Assembly (NCBI GenBank): GCA_958496175.1
Contig: OY292278.1
Coordinates: 20,646,001-20,710,000, forward strand
Reading direction: 5' to 3'
DNA from: Sisyra terminalis
Taxonomy: Eukaryota > Arthropoda > Insecta > Neuroptera > Sisyridae
Length of the DNA stretch: 64,000 bases
A program made the position numbers and the translations under genes. Positions 23,797 through 33,872 of the stretch are shown here, one piece after another; the first letter of the stretch is position 1, and each line of letters starts with the position of its first letter. The notes beneath the pieces were generated by a model that was not told the DNA's origin, ran no database searches, and was given only the letters and a program-made list of their open reading frames with translations.

Positions 23797-23856
23797 TAAT
23801 TCAAGATACCTGATGATGTCGGAATGAGACCGACGAAACGTCGTATACATGAATTA
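23797..23856 (+). ncRNA. Type I hammerhead ribozyme motif
   Basis: All invariant blocks are present in order. CTGATGA lies at 23810-23816. Stem II is GTCGG/CCGAC (23818-23822 with 23830-23834) with a 7-nt loop AATGAGA. GAAA lies at 23835-23838, then CGTC with expected cleavage after C23842. Stem I is formed by ATAC/GTAT (23806-23809 with 23843-23846) and, beyond an internal loop, by TAATTCA/TGAATTA (23797-23803 with 23850-23856). That internal loop opposite loop II is where natural hammerheads make their stabilising contact. Stem III is almost absent. The sequence ACGT there is self-complementary, so cleavage might need a dimer, as proposed for short-stem-III hammerheads. The motif sits in a Penelope-like terminal repeat, where such ribozymes are known to occur. 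Confidence 0.75.
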
Positions 23857-24001
23857 ATAGTCGAAACTATTATTTGTGGTCAATTCGCCCGATTCCTTTT
23901 AATTTGATAATTCACTTGTCCTTAATATTTTATAATACAAATAGTGTGATATGGAAATTTTGTTCTTCTTGAAAATAGTATGAGCCGCCACTGAGCTCGG
24001 G

Positions 24002-25952
24002 GTGATTATGACCTTGGTACGAGGCAAACAGATAATCTCACTTATGATTGATATTATTGGTATTATTTTTATGTAATTACGTCTTTCAATTTGTTCGAAA
24101 CATAAAAAGGAAAATGATAGACACAAATAATGAATACAAAGAATACGACGATCACTTTGGCAATGGGGATGATGTGAATTTCGTTCGATGATATTGATGA
24201 GGGAAAAGCAGGAGACTAGTTGGGCTGTGAGATAGACAACAAGATTTTCGAACACAACTCAAAGATATTGGATTGTAATGAGATTTGTACTGGCAAGGAT
24301 GGAAGAGGATGTGATTATCCCGCCGGAGCATTTTTTTTCCAGGACTACACAAGAAATTTTATTTTACCCTACACGTCGCGTCGCATCCCCGAGAACGGGG
24401 GAATTTTTTGTGTTTCTTTTGTCAGCCAATCAAAATCGTGGCTAATCATTTTTTCCTTCTTTTCCCATATTTCGTTCGCTTGATCCTTTGGGAAAATGCC
24501 GGACTCGTCTATCGGCCATCACACTTGTGAGTCTTCGTATTATTAATCTAATAGCTCTTTAACACACCCATTCAAGAAACCAAAAAAAACTTTATCATTG
24601 AACAGCTAATAAATGAAGAGTATTGGTAATAAATTTTTCTTTAATTAATTATAGTTTTTGCTGTGGAAAAAAATTAATAATACCATTCTGGAAAAAAGAT
24701 AACTCATTACAAAAAAACCACCCCTTGCCTTATTAATTTTGTTGAGTTAACACTAATTACTTTTACGTAGGTTCAAAGAAAATAACGTTAGATTTTTATT
24801 ACTGTCTGATCAAATCAATAATTTGAAACAAAAATATCATGTTAAAGAATAATTAGAGTGAGACTAATGTTAAAAGAAGTTCTGTGATGTTAAATATAGA
24901 AATATCAAAGGTTTGATACAACAAAGATGAGTTGAATTAATATTTATTAAGTTGAATGATTGAAAAGTTTTCATCAATTATCTTTCAGAAGTAACCGAGC
25001 AGCTACCAAATGAAGACATTAACAATAAAATAAAATGAAATATTCCAAGGTACCACAAAAGACCAATTAAAAGTTTAAGATCTCTCTAACGAGACGACGT
25101 TGATTTAAGATAAGGTATCACGGAAGGTAATATATTCAATAAAATATCTCAACAAATTATTTGATAGGACTTAAAAAATAACTAAAATTCTACGCCATGA
25201 GAATCCAAAAATTGAGACACAAAATTTCATTCCGGAAAATAATTTCGTTTCCTTATGTATATTAAATTGATGGAACTTGATTATAAAGAATTCTTCAAAA
25301 ATTTTTTTTTCGTTATTAAGGTAGTGATTTCTTTTCTTGTTCTAAAAGAAGAAGGAAGTTTTGTTACCACAAAATTTTTTTGGCCTTTGATCAAAAAATT
25401 TTGATCCAAAATCCAGAGCTTCAATTACCATTCATTAACGTTAGTTTTAATATAATGTTTACGAAATTCAAAAGGTTTTCATTGGAGAATGCAGAAGTAA
25501 AGCAAAAAGGATTGAAGAAAAAATTGAATTTCAAAGTCTAAAGTTCGAAAATTTAAGCGAAAAAATACGGTAAAATGGAGGTGAGCGGATAAAAACCAAT
25601 TGGAGCTAGTATAAAGTAAGGTTTCGACTGAGCAAAAATAAATAGTTTAGTTTCGGCTCCGGCTCCATTAGAATCTCCCGAGTCTTATGATTGAGATTTT
25701 CAGCAATTCAGTTTTGGTGTTAAAAAGGAAATAGATTAATGATAGAAATCATATTCTAATAAAAAACAGGCTAAATTTGGACGTTATAAAAGAAGAAGAA
25801 TTTAAATTTGAGATAAAGGAAACGTCTACCGCGGTTTAAAATTCTAAAGATCCTCCTAGACAGGTAGCTGGAAGAAAGAGTATAATAAAACCATTACTTT
25901 GTGATACTTGAAGCGTTTTTCTATCTTGATTTTATAAAGATAATGTTTATCA
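24002..25952. other. Noncoding stretch with a GC-richer island at 24330-24530
   Basis: The island contains CCGAGAACGGGGGAA, CACGTCGCGTCGCATCC and GCCAATCAAAATCGTGGC. It has no plausible gene: the 87-codon frame at 24220-24483 has no known motif. A GGCTCCGGCTCC fragment at about 25650-25670 resembles the interior of the MITE at 11812. The remainder is AT-rich with nothing bounded. Confidence 0.35.
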
Positions 25953-26263
25953 GGCGGGATAACGGACCAAGTCACCCTGACTCGCCTAAGAACGGGGCAC
26001 ACCAGGGAAACCTATGACTGGATCCTAAGAGGTGAAGAACAAAAATCTTTTTCCATATGTAGGAGCGTCCTGGATGTCAACCATATTCTGGTTGGATGTA
26101 ACAGGGCTCTATACAGAAATCGGACGCTGAGATGGGAAGACCTCAGTCCATCGTCGCCCATCGCCCTGGATATTTGACAGTCCCTGAAGAAAACAAATAT
26201 CAAAATATAATCTGTGATAAGTGAAAAATTTAATCTGTTGTGCAAATCCATTGTGTTCACATA
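25953..26263 (+). pseudogene. Non-LTR retrotransposon 3' end, 5'-truncated copy
   Basis: From ACGGACCAAGTCACCC onward this is about 90% identical to 30453-30753. It encodes QVTLTRLRTGHTRETYDW, then ILRGEEQKS and a cysteine/histidine array C..(N)H(I)L(V)GC, the C-terminal module of I/R1/jockey-type ORF2 proteins. It keeps a cysteine (SICRSV) that the longer copy has lost. A TGA interrupts the last residues. Both copies end at the same ATCCATTGTG[C/T]TCAC with no poly(A) tail. Simple 5' truncation is typical of target-primed reverse transcription. Confidence 0.85.
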
Positions 26264-26745
26264 TTATTTATATCTCAAATTTTTAGTTTTACTCTAATTT
26301 TAATAATTTTAGCTGAATTTCCACGTTCATAGATAAATACCATTACATATAATCTATACTTAATGTAAAAAACTCACCTATGTAAATATATCTAAGGTGC
26401 ATATGGCTTAAGTTGCTGAACACCAAAACTTTAAATAAAAAAAAAAAAATTGTATAAAATTTTAAATTTTTGGAGTCTTTAAAATACTACAAGAATAAGA
26501 GTTTTCAATGTTTTTTTTTCTTACAAAACATATTTTACAATTTCAGGATTGGAAATTTCATTAAGTTTTCTCTTCAAGTTAATATACAAGATGGAGGTCT
26601 TTTGATTGGAAACATTGAACTGCTTAAACTTGAATAGTTTAATGAAGATTTAAAAATTCCCGAATTTGTTCTATCGTCTATAGTTCTGTGGGGATACTAA
26701 TAAGACTACTTATTAGATACCTAGTACTACTAGGTAACTTAGGTA
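26264..26745. other. AT-rich noncoding stretch
   Basis: Nothing could be supported. A palindromic CTAGTACTACTAG word lies near 26721, just before the MITE target site. Confidence 0.45.
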
Positions 26746-26753
26746 TTTGATAC

Positions 26754-26906
26754 CTAGGTTTGTAAATTACACAGGTTGCTCCATTAGAAAAAAAATGACG
26801 TCATACGAAGAATTTTGAAATTTGAATCAGTCTGAAGATATGTACGAATTTCTTCTGGATACGTCACGTAGCGCATGAGGCCACCTGTGTAGTTTATAAA
26901 CCTTGA
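26754..26906 (-). mobile_element. MITE family 2, copy 2
   Basis: A 153-bp element in the opposite orientation to the copy at 562-717 and roughly 90% identical to it. It is flanked by a perfect 8-bp duplication TTTGATAC (26746-26753 and 26907-26914). The two copies together define the ends and the hAT-type duplication of this family. There is no coding capacity. Confidence 0.9.
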
Positions 26907-26914
26907 TTTGATAC

Positions 26915-28296
26915 TTCCTCTCTAGGGACCCCTTGTTTGTAGAGTCATGGTTATAAATTAAGGAAAAATATAGCACTATTAATGAATAATGGCCAACGAT
27001 ATTTATACGTAATTGTATACAGAATTACCCCTTGAGATATATTTTTGTTTTTCTTTTCAATTACATTGAGAAGCCCCTGAGAAGTATTACTAATTGAGGA
27101 AATTCAACATATTTTTACCGATGTTATTTGACAATAGAAAATTTCGAGTGTGAGACAATAGGAGAAGAGCCGGGAAAAGTTGGTGACAAAAAAAAAGGAA
27201 TGAAAAGTCTAAAAAAGTTTGCTAGAAGAAGAATTGTCAAAAAAGAACAAACTAAGTTGGAATTCGGAATTGTTTTCACGAGATAGGAAGTAAGAAGGAT
27301 TTTCTTGACAGATTATCTTTTCCTTAAAAGAAGTTGGTGGCGATTTTTTGCAATATAAATTAGTGAAATATATTATTAAGCCGGAAATGTTTGGAGCTAA
27401 AGAGCTTACGTTTAAGTTGAGCACGAACGAAGTTAAAGTTGAAAAATGAAACTATTTTTTTTATACAAAATTGATTTTGTTAGAAGAATTTTACAAAGGA
27501 ATTTAAATGGCTTAGTTTTGGAGATAGTTTACGTTAAAACTTATTTTATTTTTCAGACATTTCACAGTTTATCAGTTTCTTCCTAAAATCTTTGAATTTA
27601 TAATCCTTAATTTTGATCTTAGAAATTGATTGAAAATGATTAAAACAAAAATATATTACTGATTGAATCAAATAGTGGATAAAGTTCTATTACCAGTTTG
27701 CTTATTTTTCATGTAAAATATAAAATATTCGATGCCTAAAAAGTTGAGTTAGAGTACCGGATTGCTGACTATTTTGGTATACTACACATTAACATATTCT
27801 GATTGTTACTTCCACTACTGAGTCGAAATATGTTAAACTACCTACAACAACTTTTAGTCAACTTTTAAGTAGATACCTGCCTGGAAAGTCTACATAATAA
27901 TATAAGTCTACATATAATAAAAATCAAACTTTTTGTTAAGTAGTTAATTAGTTGTTATACTTTTTCTATTAAAAAAATATGATATTTATAAAGCAGAAGA
28001 AGCTTTTGTTTTACGATATAGATGGGTAAATTTCAAAGATATCAGGCCAAAATTAGCGTTTTCGGTCGTTTCCACGAATAAATATTTTCCTGCTTGACAT
28101 TTTCGTCGAAAAGTCATCAAAAATTAAAAAAAACATTTCCGATTTCCAAAATTGATGATTTTGAAGTTGATAATTGTAAATTTGACAAATAACAAAAAAA
28201 GAAAATACATCATAAAGGGTTAATAGAAAGGTAAACTCAATATTTAACGAAAAAGTTGTACGAAAAATCTGAATTTCTTAAATGTGAATATGGTTT
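26915..28296. other. AT-rich noncoding stretch
   Basis: GTAGAGTCATGGTTATAAAT at about 26939-26958 resembles a SINE tail. Otherwise no element or frame could be supported. Confidence 0.35.
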
Positions 28297-28377
28297 TTCA
28301 TATATTAAAGGAACCAGGGTCTTTTGACCCCAATGATGTAAATGTAAAAACCCCGAGTTTACACCGAGTTACCAAAT
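28297..28377 (+). repeat. Dispersed repeat family B, copy 2
   Basis: The partner of 7721-7803, sharing TATATTAAA, TTTTGACC and ACCGAGTTAC in the same order. Termini are not visible. Confidence 0.35.
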
Positions 28378-29082
28378 AAATTAAATCTGTGGTTTATTGG
28401 GGGATGAAATCCGAGAAAATAATAACTTGAATAAATGATTGGCAACCCGTAACAAAGATTTGTTCTCCATAAATTCCAGTCCACAAATTCTAATAAAACT
28501 TTCTATTCAAAATACTATCGCAATAATGGTATTATAGTTCGTTGCATTAATAGTTAAAAATGTAATTCCCATATGTGGTTCCCAATAAAAATTTATACAA
28601 AATAGATTTAGGATTATATTTTTAAGTTTTCAACATTGCAATCTCATATATATAGTTTCTGACTACATAACTTTTGGAAATGCATTTGAAGTGTTACATA
28701 GAACTAATATCAATAAATTACGTATTCTCTATTGCTTCACATTTACTGTCACAATAATGAAACTCAGTGGAATAGGATGGAAATAAACGATTTAGATTTC
28801 GGGTGTTTTCTCCTCATTCTTCTCGTGGGAAATAATATAATACAACAATCACCAAAGAGTTAAAGTATTGATTGGGGTACTAAAGGGTCAGTCGAAAAGT
28901 GATAATTAGAAAAAATCCAAACACCGAAGTGCCAAGGAATAAAAAACGCCAGAAAACAGAAAATTTTGAAAAATTACTTTTGATATTTTTCATTGAAACT
29001 GTTATATAATGAATTGTTTTTTATGTCGTTTGACTCAATTTTCTTTATCCACAACGCTTTTAAACAGCGGCTAGCTGTCATA
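28378..29082. other. AT-rich noncoding stretch
   Basis: No gene, RNA or bounded element could be supported. Confidence 0.45.
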
Positions 29083-29240
29083 ACAACTTTTATAACTACT
29101 ATGGTTTAAAGTGATTCAAGGGTTAATAAAAGTCCGTAAATCGAGAATTATTGAAAATTTGCTCGATAATACTCGATAAACTCAACACCTATCAATTTTA
29201 GAGCGGTCCCATTGACTACTCGGTCACTGGTAGACTGTGG
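29083..29240 (-). mobile_element. tRNA-derived SINE copy, minus strand
   Basis: On the minus strand the head reads GTGACCGAGTAGTCAATGGG, followed by a degenerate B-box region and CTCGATTTACGGACTTTTATTAA. The tail holds CTTTAAACCATAGTAGTTATAA. These match head, body and tail of the SINE at 19029. It is strongly diverged, and the A and B boxes are mutated. Confidence 0.6.
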
Positions 29241-29319
29241 TATTTTTATTATGTCAATATTCAAACAAATTTCATACAAAGTGCAATTGTTGTAAATAAT
29301 TTGTCGTTAAGGGTATTCA

Positions 29320-31320
29320 TTAGATCTAGTTTGTGAGCTTTATATATTCCTTATTCTTTGAGGGTGTCCAATTATACAAGTATGTAGAAGTTGATTTAAA
29401 ATTTATGTACTTATGATTTTCGTGATAAAGATGGCTTGCTTAATTTGAAGATGTTGTTGAACCAGGTTTTCTGGGTTTATGCTCCTTGTATCTAGTCTTG
29501 AAAGATCTACCAGGTTATTCAATATAATTTTTTTTGAATTAACCAAATTTAATAGTAGGTATATATTCCGGTTTTGTTTTCTAGTAGGATTTGATTGTCC
29601 TCTCATGGTTTGAGAATTTTAAGGATGCTGTTATTTATCAAAAATGCGATATTCATATAATTTTTCTTTAGAAAGTTGGCGATTGTAACTGCAAATATAA
29701 CGGCTTATACTTTGCCAACGACAAAACTGAAGGGATGATCCACCACCAAAGAAAAGAACCAAGCATCCCTAAAATCCCTGAAGGAGGTTAACTTTCTCGG
29801 AGTCAGACTGGACCACAAACTCATAAGGACAAGCCACCTACGAGCACTTAAGGCTGACTGCCTCCGTAGAATGAATCTCCTGAAAGTTCTGAAAGGAAGA
29901 GGACGTGGAGCAGACATGAATTCCCTACTGAATGCGTATCGTGCACTGATCAGATCCAAACTGGATTATGGCAGTATAGCTTACGTATCGGCTAGCTATT
30001 CCACACTTGGTATTCTTGACCCTGTACACAACCAAGGAATCAGAATCGCCACAGGAGTTCATCGCACCTGCCCTGTAGCGAGTATGCTCGTAGAGGCTGG
30101 TGAACCAGATCTAACTATGCGTCGCCAACTCCTAATTCTGAAATAAAGCATAAAAGCCAAAAACCTGTCCCACCATCCAAATCATCAGTTGTGTAAATAT
30201 TATCTCCCACGAAAGATGTTCCTAACCAAAATTAATAAACCCAAACCTCTCCCTATACAGGCCATTATCCTGGAAAAGGCACGTAGCATAAAATATTTAT
30301 TCCTCATAAATGAAGAAGGACTCAACAACAATGCCAAAACTGTTGCAAAAATAATTACAGAAAAGTGGCAAAAAAAGTGGGACAAAACACAAACCCACCA
30401 TAGAGAGATTAAAGATAAAGTTGGGAAAACAGATTATAAAGGCAACATGAGCAGAACGGACCAAGTCACCCTGACTCGCCTAAGAACGGGACACACCAGG
30501 GAAACCCATGACTGGATCCTAAGAGGCGAAGAACAAAAATCTTGTTCCATAAGTAGGAGCGTCCTGGATTTCAACCATATTTTGGTTGGATGTAACGGGG
30601 CTCTATCCAGAAATGGGACGCTGAGATGGGAAGACCTCAGACCATCGTCGCCCATCGCCCTGGATATTTTACAGTCTCTGAAGAAAAGAAATATCAAAAT
30701 GTAATCTGCGATAAGTGAAAAATTTAATCTGTTGTGTAAATCCATTGTGCTCACTTTGGTTCTTTTCTTAGGGTGAAATTGGAAAGAGTGACTTTTGGAG
30801 TATTTTGATATACTTGAGCTTTAATATCTGTTGGTTTTTTGTTTGTTGAATTTTTCACGTGCTTTGGTGTTAAGAGGGAACTTGACTTTCGTTTGATTAT
30901 GTTGGTTATTGTAAGCTGCCATTTTTTTATTTTTTTGGGTGAAACAATGTATTATGGATGTTTGACTCCTAGTTGTGGGTTTCCTGTATATATGATTTGA
31001 TAGATTCCGTTTTTTTATTGATCGTTTTGTTTCAATGTTGATAGTTCCATTTAAATTATATTCTGAAGTAAATTTAATTTTCTGGTTATCTTTGTTTAAA
31101 TTGGATACAATATTGTCAATCTATCGCGTAGTTCCATTATAAAGGTAATATAACCCACATATCTGTCGTAATTATATTGTAGTTTGATTATTTTTACAGT
31201 TCCGAATTTTTTAATTCGAGGAATGAAACATTTCCTTGTAGTATTTACAACTTGTGCTCCAATATTTAACTTGGGAGTCTCTCGAGTATATAACTAATAC
31301 TTTAGGTCGGAGCTTTTGAA
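29320..31320 (-). pseudogene. Decayed Penelope-like retroelement (RT and GIY-YIG endonuclease remnants)
   Basis: Read on the minus strand from about 31320 down, fragments follow the order of a Penelope-like protein. RT comes first: IKLQYNYDRYVGYIT at about 31135-31180, where RYVDD is expected, so both catalytic aspartates are lost. After a frameshift, LYNGTTR, a stop, then IDNIVSNLNKDNQKIKFTSE follow, then IYRKPTT (30971-30991) and KKMAAYN. Past an inserted retrotransposon come NYMNIAFLINNSILKILKP (the RT-endonuclease linker) and GRSFKTRYKEHKP (29473-29511) with ASHLYHENHK, the C-terminal half of a GIY-YIG endonuclease. Many stops and frameshifts and a 1-kb insertion (29702-30753) make it dead. 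Penelope-like elements copy RNA to DNA and cut target DNA with this nuclease type. Confidence 0.75.
29702..30753 (+). pseudogene. Non-LTR retrotransposon (I/R1/jockey type), ORF2 C-terminal part
   Basis: One frame reads LPTTKLKG, a TGA where W is expected, STTKEKNQASLKSLKEVNF, LGVRLDHKL, then RALIRSKLDYGSIAY and VHNQGIRIATGVHRT (RT thumb). A TAA at 30144 replaces an expected tyrosine. The frame then continues to 30704 with EKWQKKWDKT, QVTLTRLRTGHTRE, WILRGEEQKS and a C-terminal histidine/cysteine array. The RT fingers and palm are missing by 5' truncation. The RNase H domain normally expected between thumb and WQ..WD is also absent, apparently by internal deletion. The 3' end matches the copy at 25953-26263. 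The element lies inside the Penelope-like remnant on the opposite strand, so it inserted later. Confidence 0.87.
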
Positions 31321-32079
31321 CTTTGGCGATGAACAATGAGGACAATTTTGCAACGAAACGGAAATATTACTTGGATTTACTTGAACCCTACGTAAGTTTT
31401 AAATGCATAATATAGTTTGAATAGAAACAAAAAGTATTGTTAGTAAAAAAATAAGTACTTTTAAAATGTCGGTAAATATAAAATTCTATATGAATATTCT
31501 TAAAACAAAAATTCATTAATGATTGTTAAGTGCAATTATTACTAGTTATATAAGTTTACTTTGTAAAAGCAATATGTTGAATTGTTAATAATTAGCAAAG
31601 GTTATAAATGATCACTGAACCAAACTAATTTTTTCTCAATGAAATCTGTTCTTAGTTAATTGAAATGGATCGACAAATTGTTTCTAATTAGAGAGCGTAA
31701 AATTGGTGCACCGTATGCACAGAAGACGCAGTGAAAAGGATAATACAAATTCAATTTTGCTAACAGAAATATTTCCATTTGAATGTCACCGGTCAAGAAT
31801 AATACAATTATGAACAAAAGGTGAAGCACATCGTGGATTTATTGACCATTGTCTTTACCCTCACATCAACCATATTGCATCATAATATGTCTTCCGAAAG
31901 TAAATACAAACTGCATTTCGCATTACTTGTAAGCAGCTTACAAAGGAAACATTAAATTTTCAATTACGTCACATACAAAAAACGTATGTTTTTCCTGAAT
32001 CATTTCTGTGAAAGTAATTTGAGTTTTTGATATGTGAAGTCAATGCCCTTGATTATATTTTAAAAATATGATATTCATA
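31321..32079. other. AT-rich noncoding stretch
   Basis: May include the unrecognisable N-terminal part of the Penelope-like element near 31321-31400. Nothing else could be supported. Confidence 0.35.
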
Positions 32080-32995
32080 TTCGTTTCAACAGTCCAACTT
32101 ACAACTGCCACCACCCACCCGTTTGTTTTCTAATTTCATTTCAACTCGTTCCATCGGCCTCCCAAATTCGAGTCCATGGGCGTAGGCGCCAAAATTTTTT
32201 TGTCTGGCAACAATATCGAAAATTGATGCGCTATAATTTAATCGAGTTGCGCCGTTAATAGCGTAACGATACGATATATCATCCACGAAACGTTTCGAAA
32301 TGCTGAAAGTCGCTTTAGCTCCAAACCTCATGAACTTTAAGTTCGTTTTGACGAAACGAAAGCTCTTAACCAAACCAATTAGCAAACTTTGAGTCTCGTC
32401 TCCTCTCATAATTGCTATGTTTATCGCTAACGTAAATTGTACTCAGAACTTCCGCTACTCGTATCCCCCACCTCTCGGCGACAAACTTTCAATAGCCCAT
32501 TAATCGATTAATCGAATACACCCCCTCACGTTATTTTTCTTGGTAACTTCAATCATAACAATCGAAAAATTCGCAATCAGACCTACATTTCGAACCAAAT
32601 CAAATCAAAACGTCGAACAATTAAGTGTTGGAATCAATCATCTCTGATTAGGAGCAATTTATAATTACATTGCCGCAATTCGCCAGGGTTAGGTTAAATA
32701 GGGAGAAAATGAGAAATGGGATGCGGCGAAATATTTGGTGACGTTCCCAATCGTACATTATCATCGTAGATACATGTGTATACGATTCAATTCACATTGG
32801 AATGGTAGATCGAATTTCCTCCATACATGATCGGCTTAATTATAATCTTGGTACACACCCCGGCTCCTCGCATCTTGACACTGACAATCTCTTCGTCGTT
32901 CGTGGTCGTTTTGTTAAGGCCTGGCCGAGCTTCTTGGCTTTAAGACATAAAAACTTGTTTTCGGAGGATTCACATAGAACGCTTGATCAATAAAT
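32080..32995. other. Long GC-richer, repeat-free island (candidate regulatory DNA)
   Basis: The largest block of balanced composition in the window. It has many non-repetitive words (for example GGCGTAGGCGCC, CCATTAATCGATTAATCG, GCGGCGAAATATTTGG) and no repeat termini. A 107-codon minus-strand frame (32086-32409) and a 63-codon plus-strand frame (32802-32993) are open but show no domain. I cannot exclude a lineage-specific exon. TAAT/ATTA words and the doubled ATCGATTAATCGA would suit homeodomain sites. An enhancer is the more likely reading, but only comparison between species would settle it. Confidence 0.3.
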
Positions 32996-33703
32996 CTTTT
33001 TTTTTAAGACCGATCATCATCATCATTATCGTGGTCAGATGCAGCATGCAGCATCTGTTTATTTTGAGGTCTTATCGCGTTTGATTGATCGACCAAATGA
33101 AATGAAAGACATACGCGTGATTCAAAAGTCACTTTATTTATAAAAGAAACTTTCCTCAATATTCAGGAAAACATAACTATGAAAGCTTAAGTACACGAAA
33201 TTTTGCGAAACTTCGAAAAAATCATACAAATAATTATAATTTTAAGTAAATTGTACGTAGTGATATAGTATCTACGTTATTGATTCCAAAAAAATATTTC
33301 TTAACAAAGTATTTCTATTTAAATTTCCAGACTCCAATGAGATAACTAATTCTCCGATACTACTTTTTAGTACTTCGAAATATATACAAACACAAGTTTG
33401 TACATTTTTAATTCGCAAAGGTCAGATTTTGACCTCTGACCTCTGAAACCTCAATTCGCAATTTAGATTGTCCATGCATTCATTCGTAATACTATGCGAT
33501 TCCAGCGATTTTATTACAGTGACATAACAATACGCCATCACTCGTACTGATGTATACAAAACATATCTAAATTATTTCAATTTCTTTGAATTAAACACAG
33601 ACATCTCTACTAAATCAAAAATTCTTTTTTATTTTCCTTTCTCTAAAGCACGTATGTATATTTTACAGGTATTTAATTTAATTGAATAAATGGTATCACA
33701 ATT
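32996..33703. other. AT-rich noncoding stretch
   Basis: A short duplicated phrase ATGCAGCATGCAGCATCTG (33040-33058) and TTTTGACCTCTGACCTCTGA (33428-33447) are local tandem doublings. Nothing else could be supported. Confidence 0.45.
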
Positions 33704-33872
33704 AGTCTACAAGTGGCCAAGTGGACAAGATGGTTACTCCAAAACTGATAGATGTTGAGCTCGAAGCTCGTATCAAGCAAATTTTCGGCATTTCATCGAT
33801 TTACAGATTTTTACTAACTTTAGGTCGTTTAAAGTCTTGGTGGTTATAATGCAATGATAAATTGCAAACATC
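33704..33872 (+). mobile_element. tRNA-derived SINE copy
   Basis: The head TCTACAAGTGGCCAAGTGG with ACTCCAAAACTGATAGATGT, the body TCATCGATTTACAGATTTTTA and the tail TTTAAAGTCTTGGTGGTTAT, AATGCAATGATAAAT all match the 19029 copy in order. The B box is mutated (GAGCTCGAAGCTC). Orientation is plus. Confidence 0.7.

Larger units (their letters stand above)
23649..23900. mobile_element. Penelope-like terminal inverted repeat pair
   Basis: Two arms of about 90 bases face each other. The left arm runs AAAAGGAATC..TTCGACTATTGATTC..ACGACGTTTCGTCGG..CTCATTCCG (23649-23731); the right arm is its complement (23819-23900). The arms contain hammerhead-ribozyme cores, which are known from the terminal repeats of Penelope-like retroelements, and those repeats can occur inverted. 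About 90 bases separate the arms. No RT is present, so this is a solo or collapsed terminal structure. A simple foldback DNA element is the alternative, but it would not explain the ribozyme fold. Confidence 0.6.
21775..23993. mobile_element. 2.2-kb hAT-like element enclosing other features
   Basis: The left end CAGTGGCGGCT and the right end AGCCGCCACTG are perfect 11-bp inverted repeats 2219 bp apart. The flanks are GGCTCGGG (21767-21774) and AGCTCGGG (23994-24001), an 8-bp duplication with one difference. CAGTGGCGG-type ends are known from hAT transposons. I find no transposase domain inside, so it is non-autonomous or heavily decayed. It contains the heat-shock-type promoter at 22461-22545, a diverged internal duplication (about 23117-23155 and 23399-23437) and a Penelope-like inverted repeat (23649-23900) that presumably inserted later. 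Confidence 0.72.

Noticed and set aside
32688..32700. GGGTTAGGTTAAA, like insect telomere repeats (TTAGG)
   Set aside because: Only two partial units; not a telomeric array.
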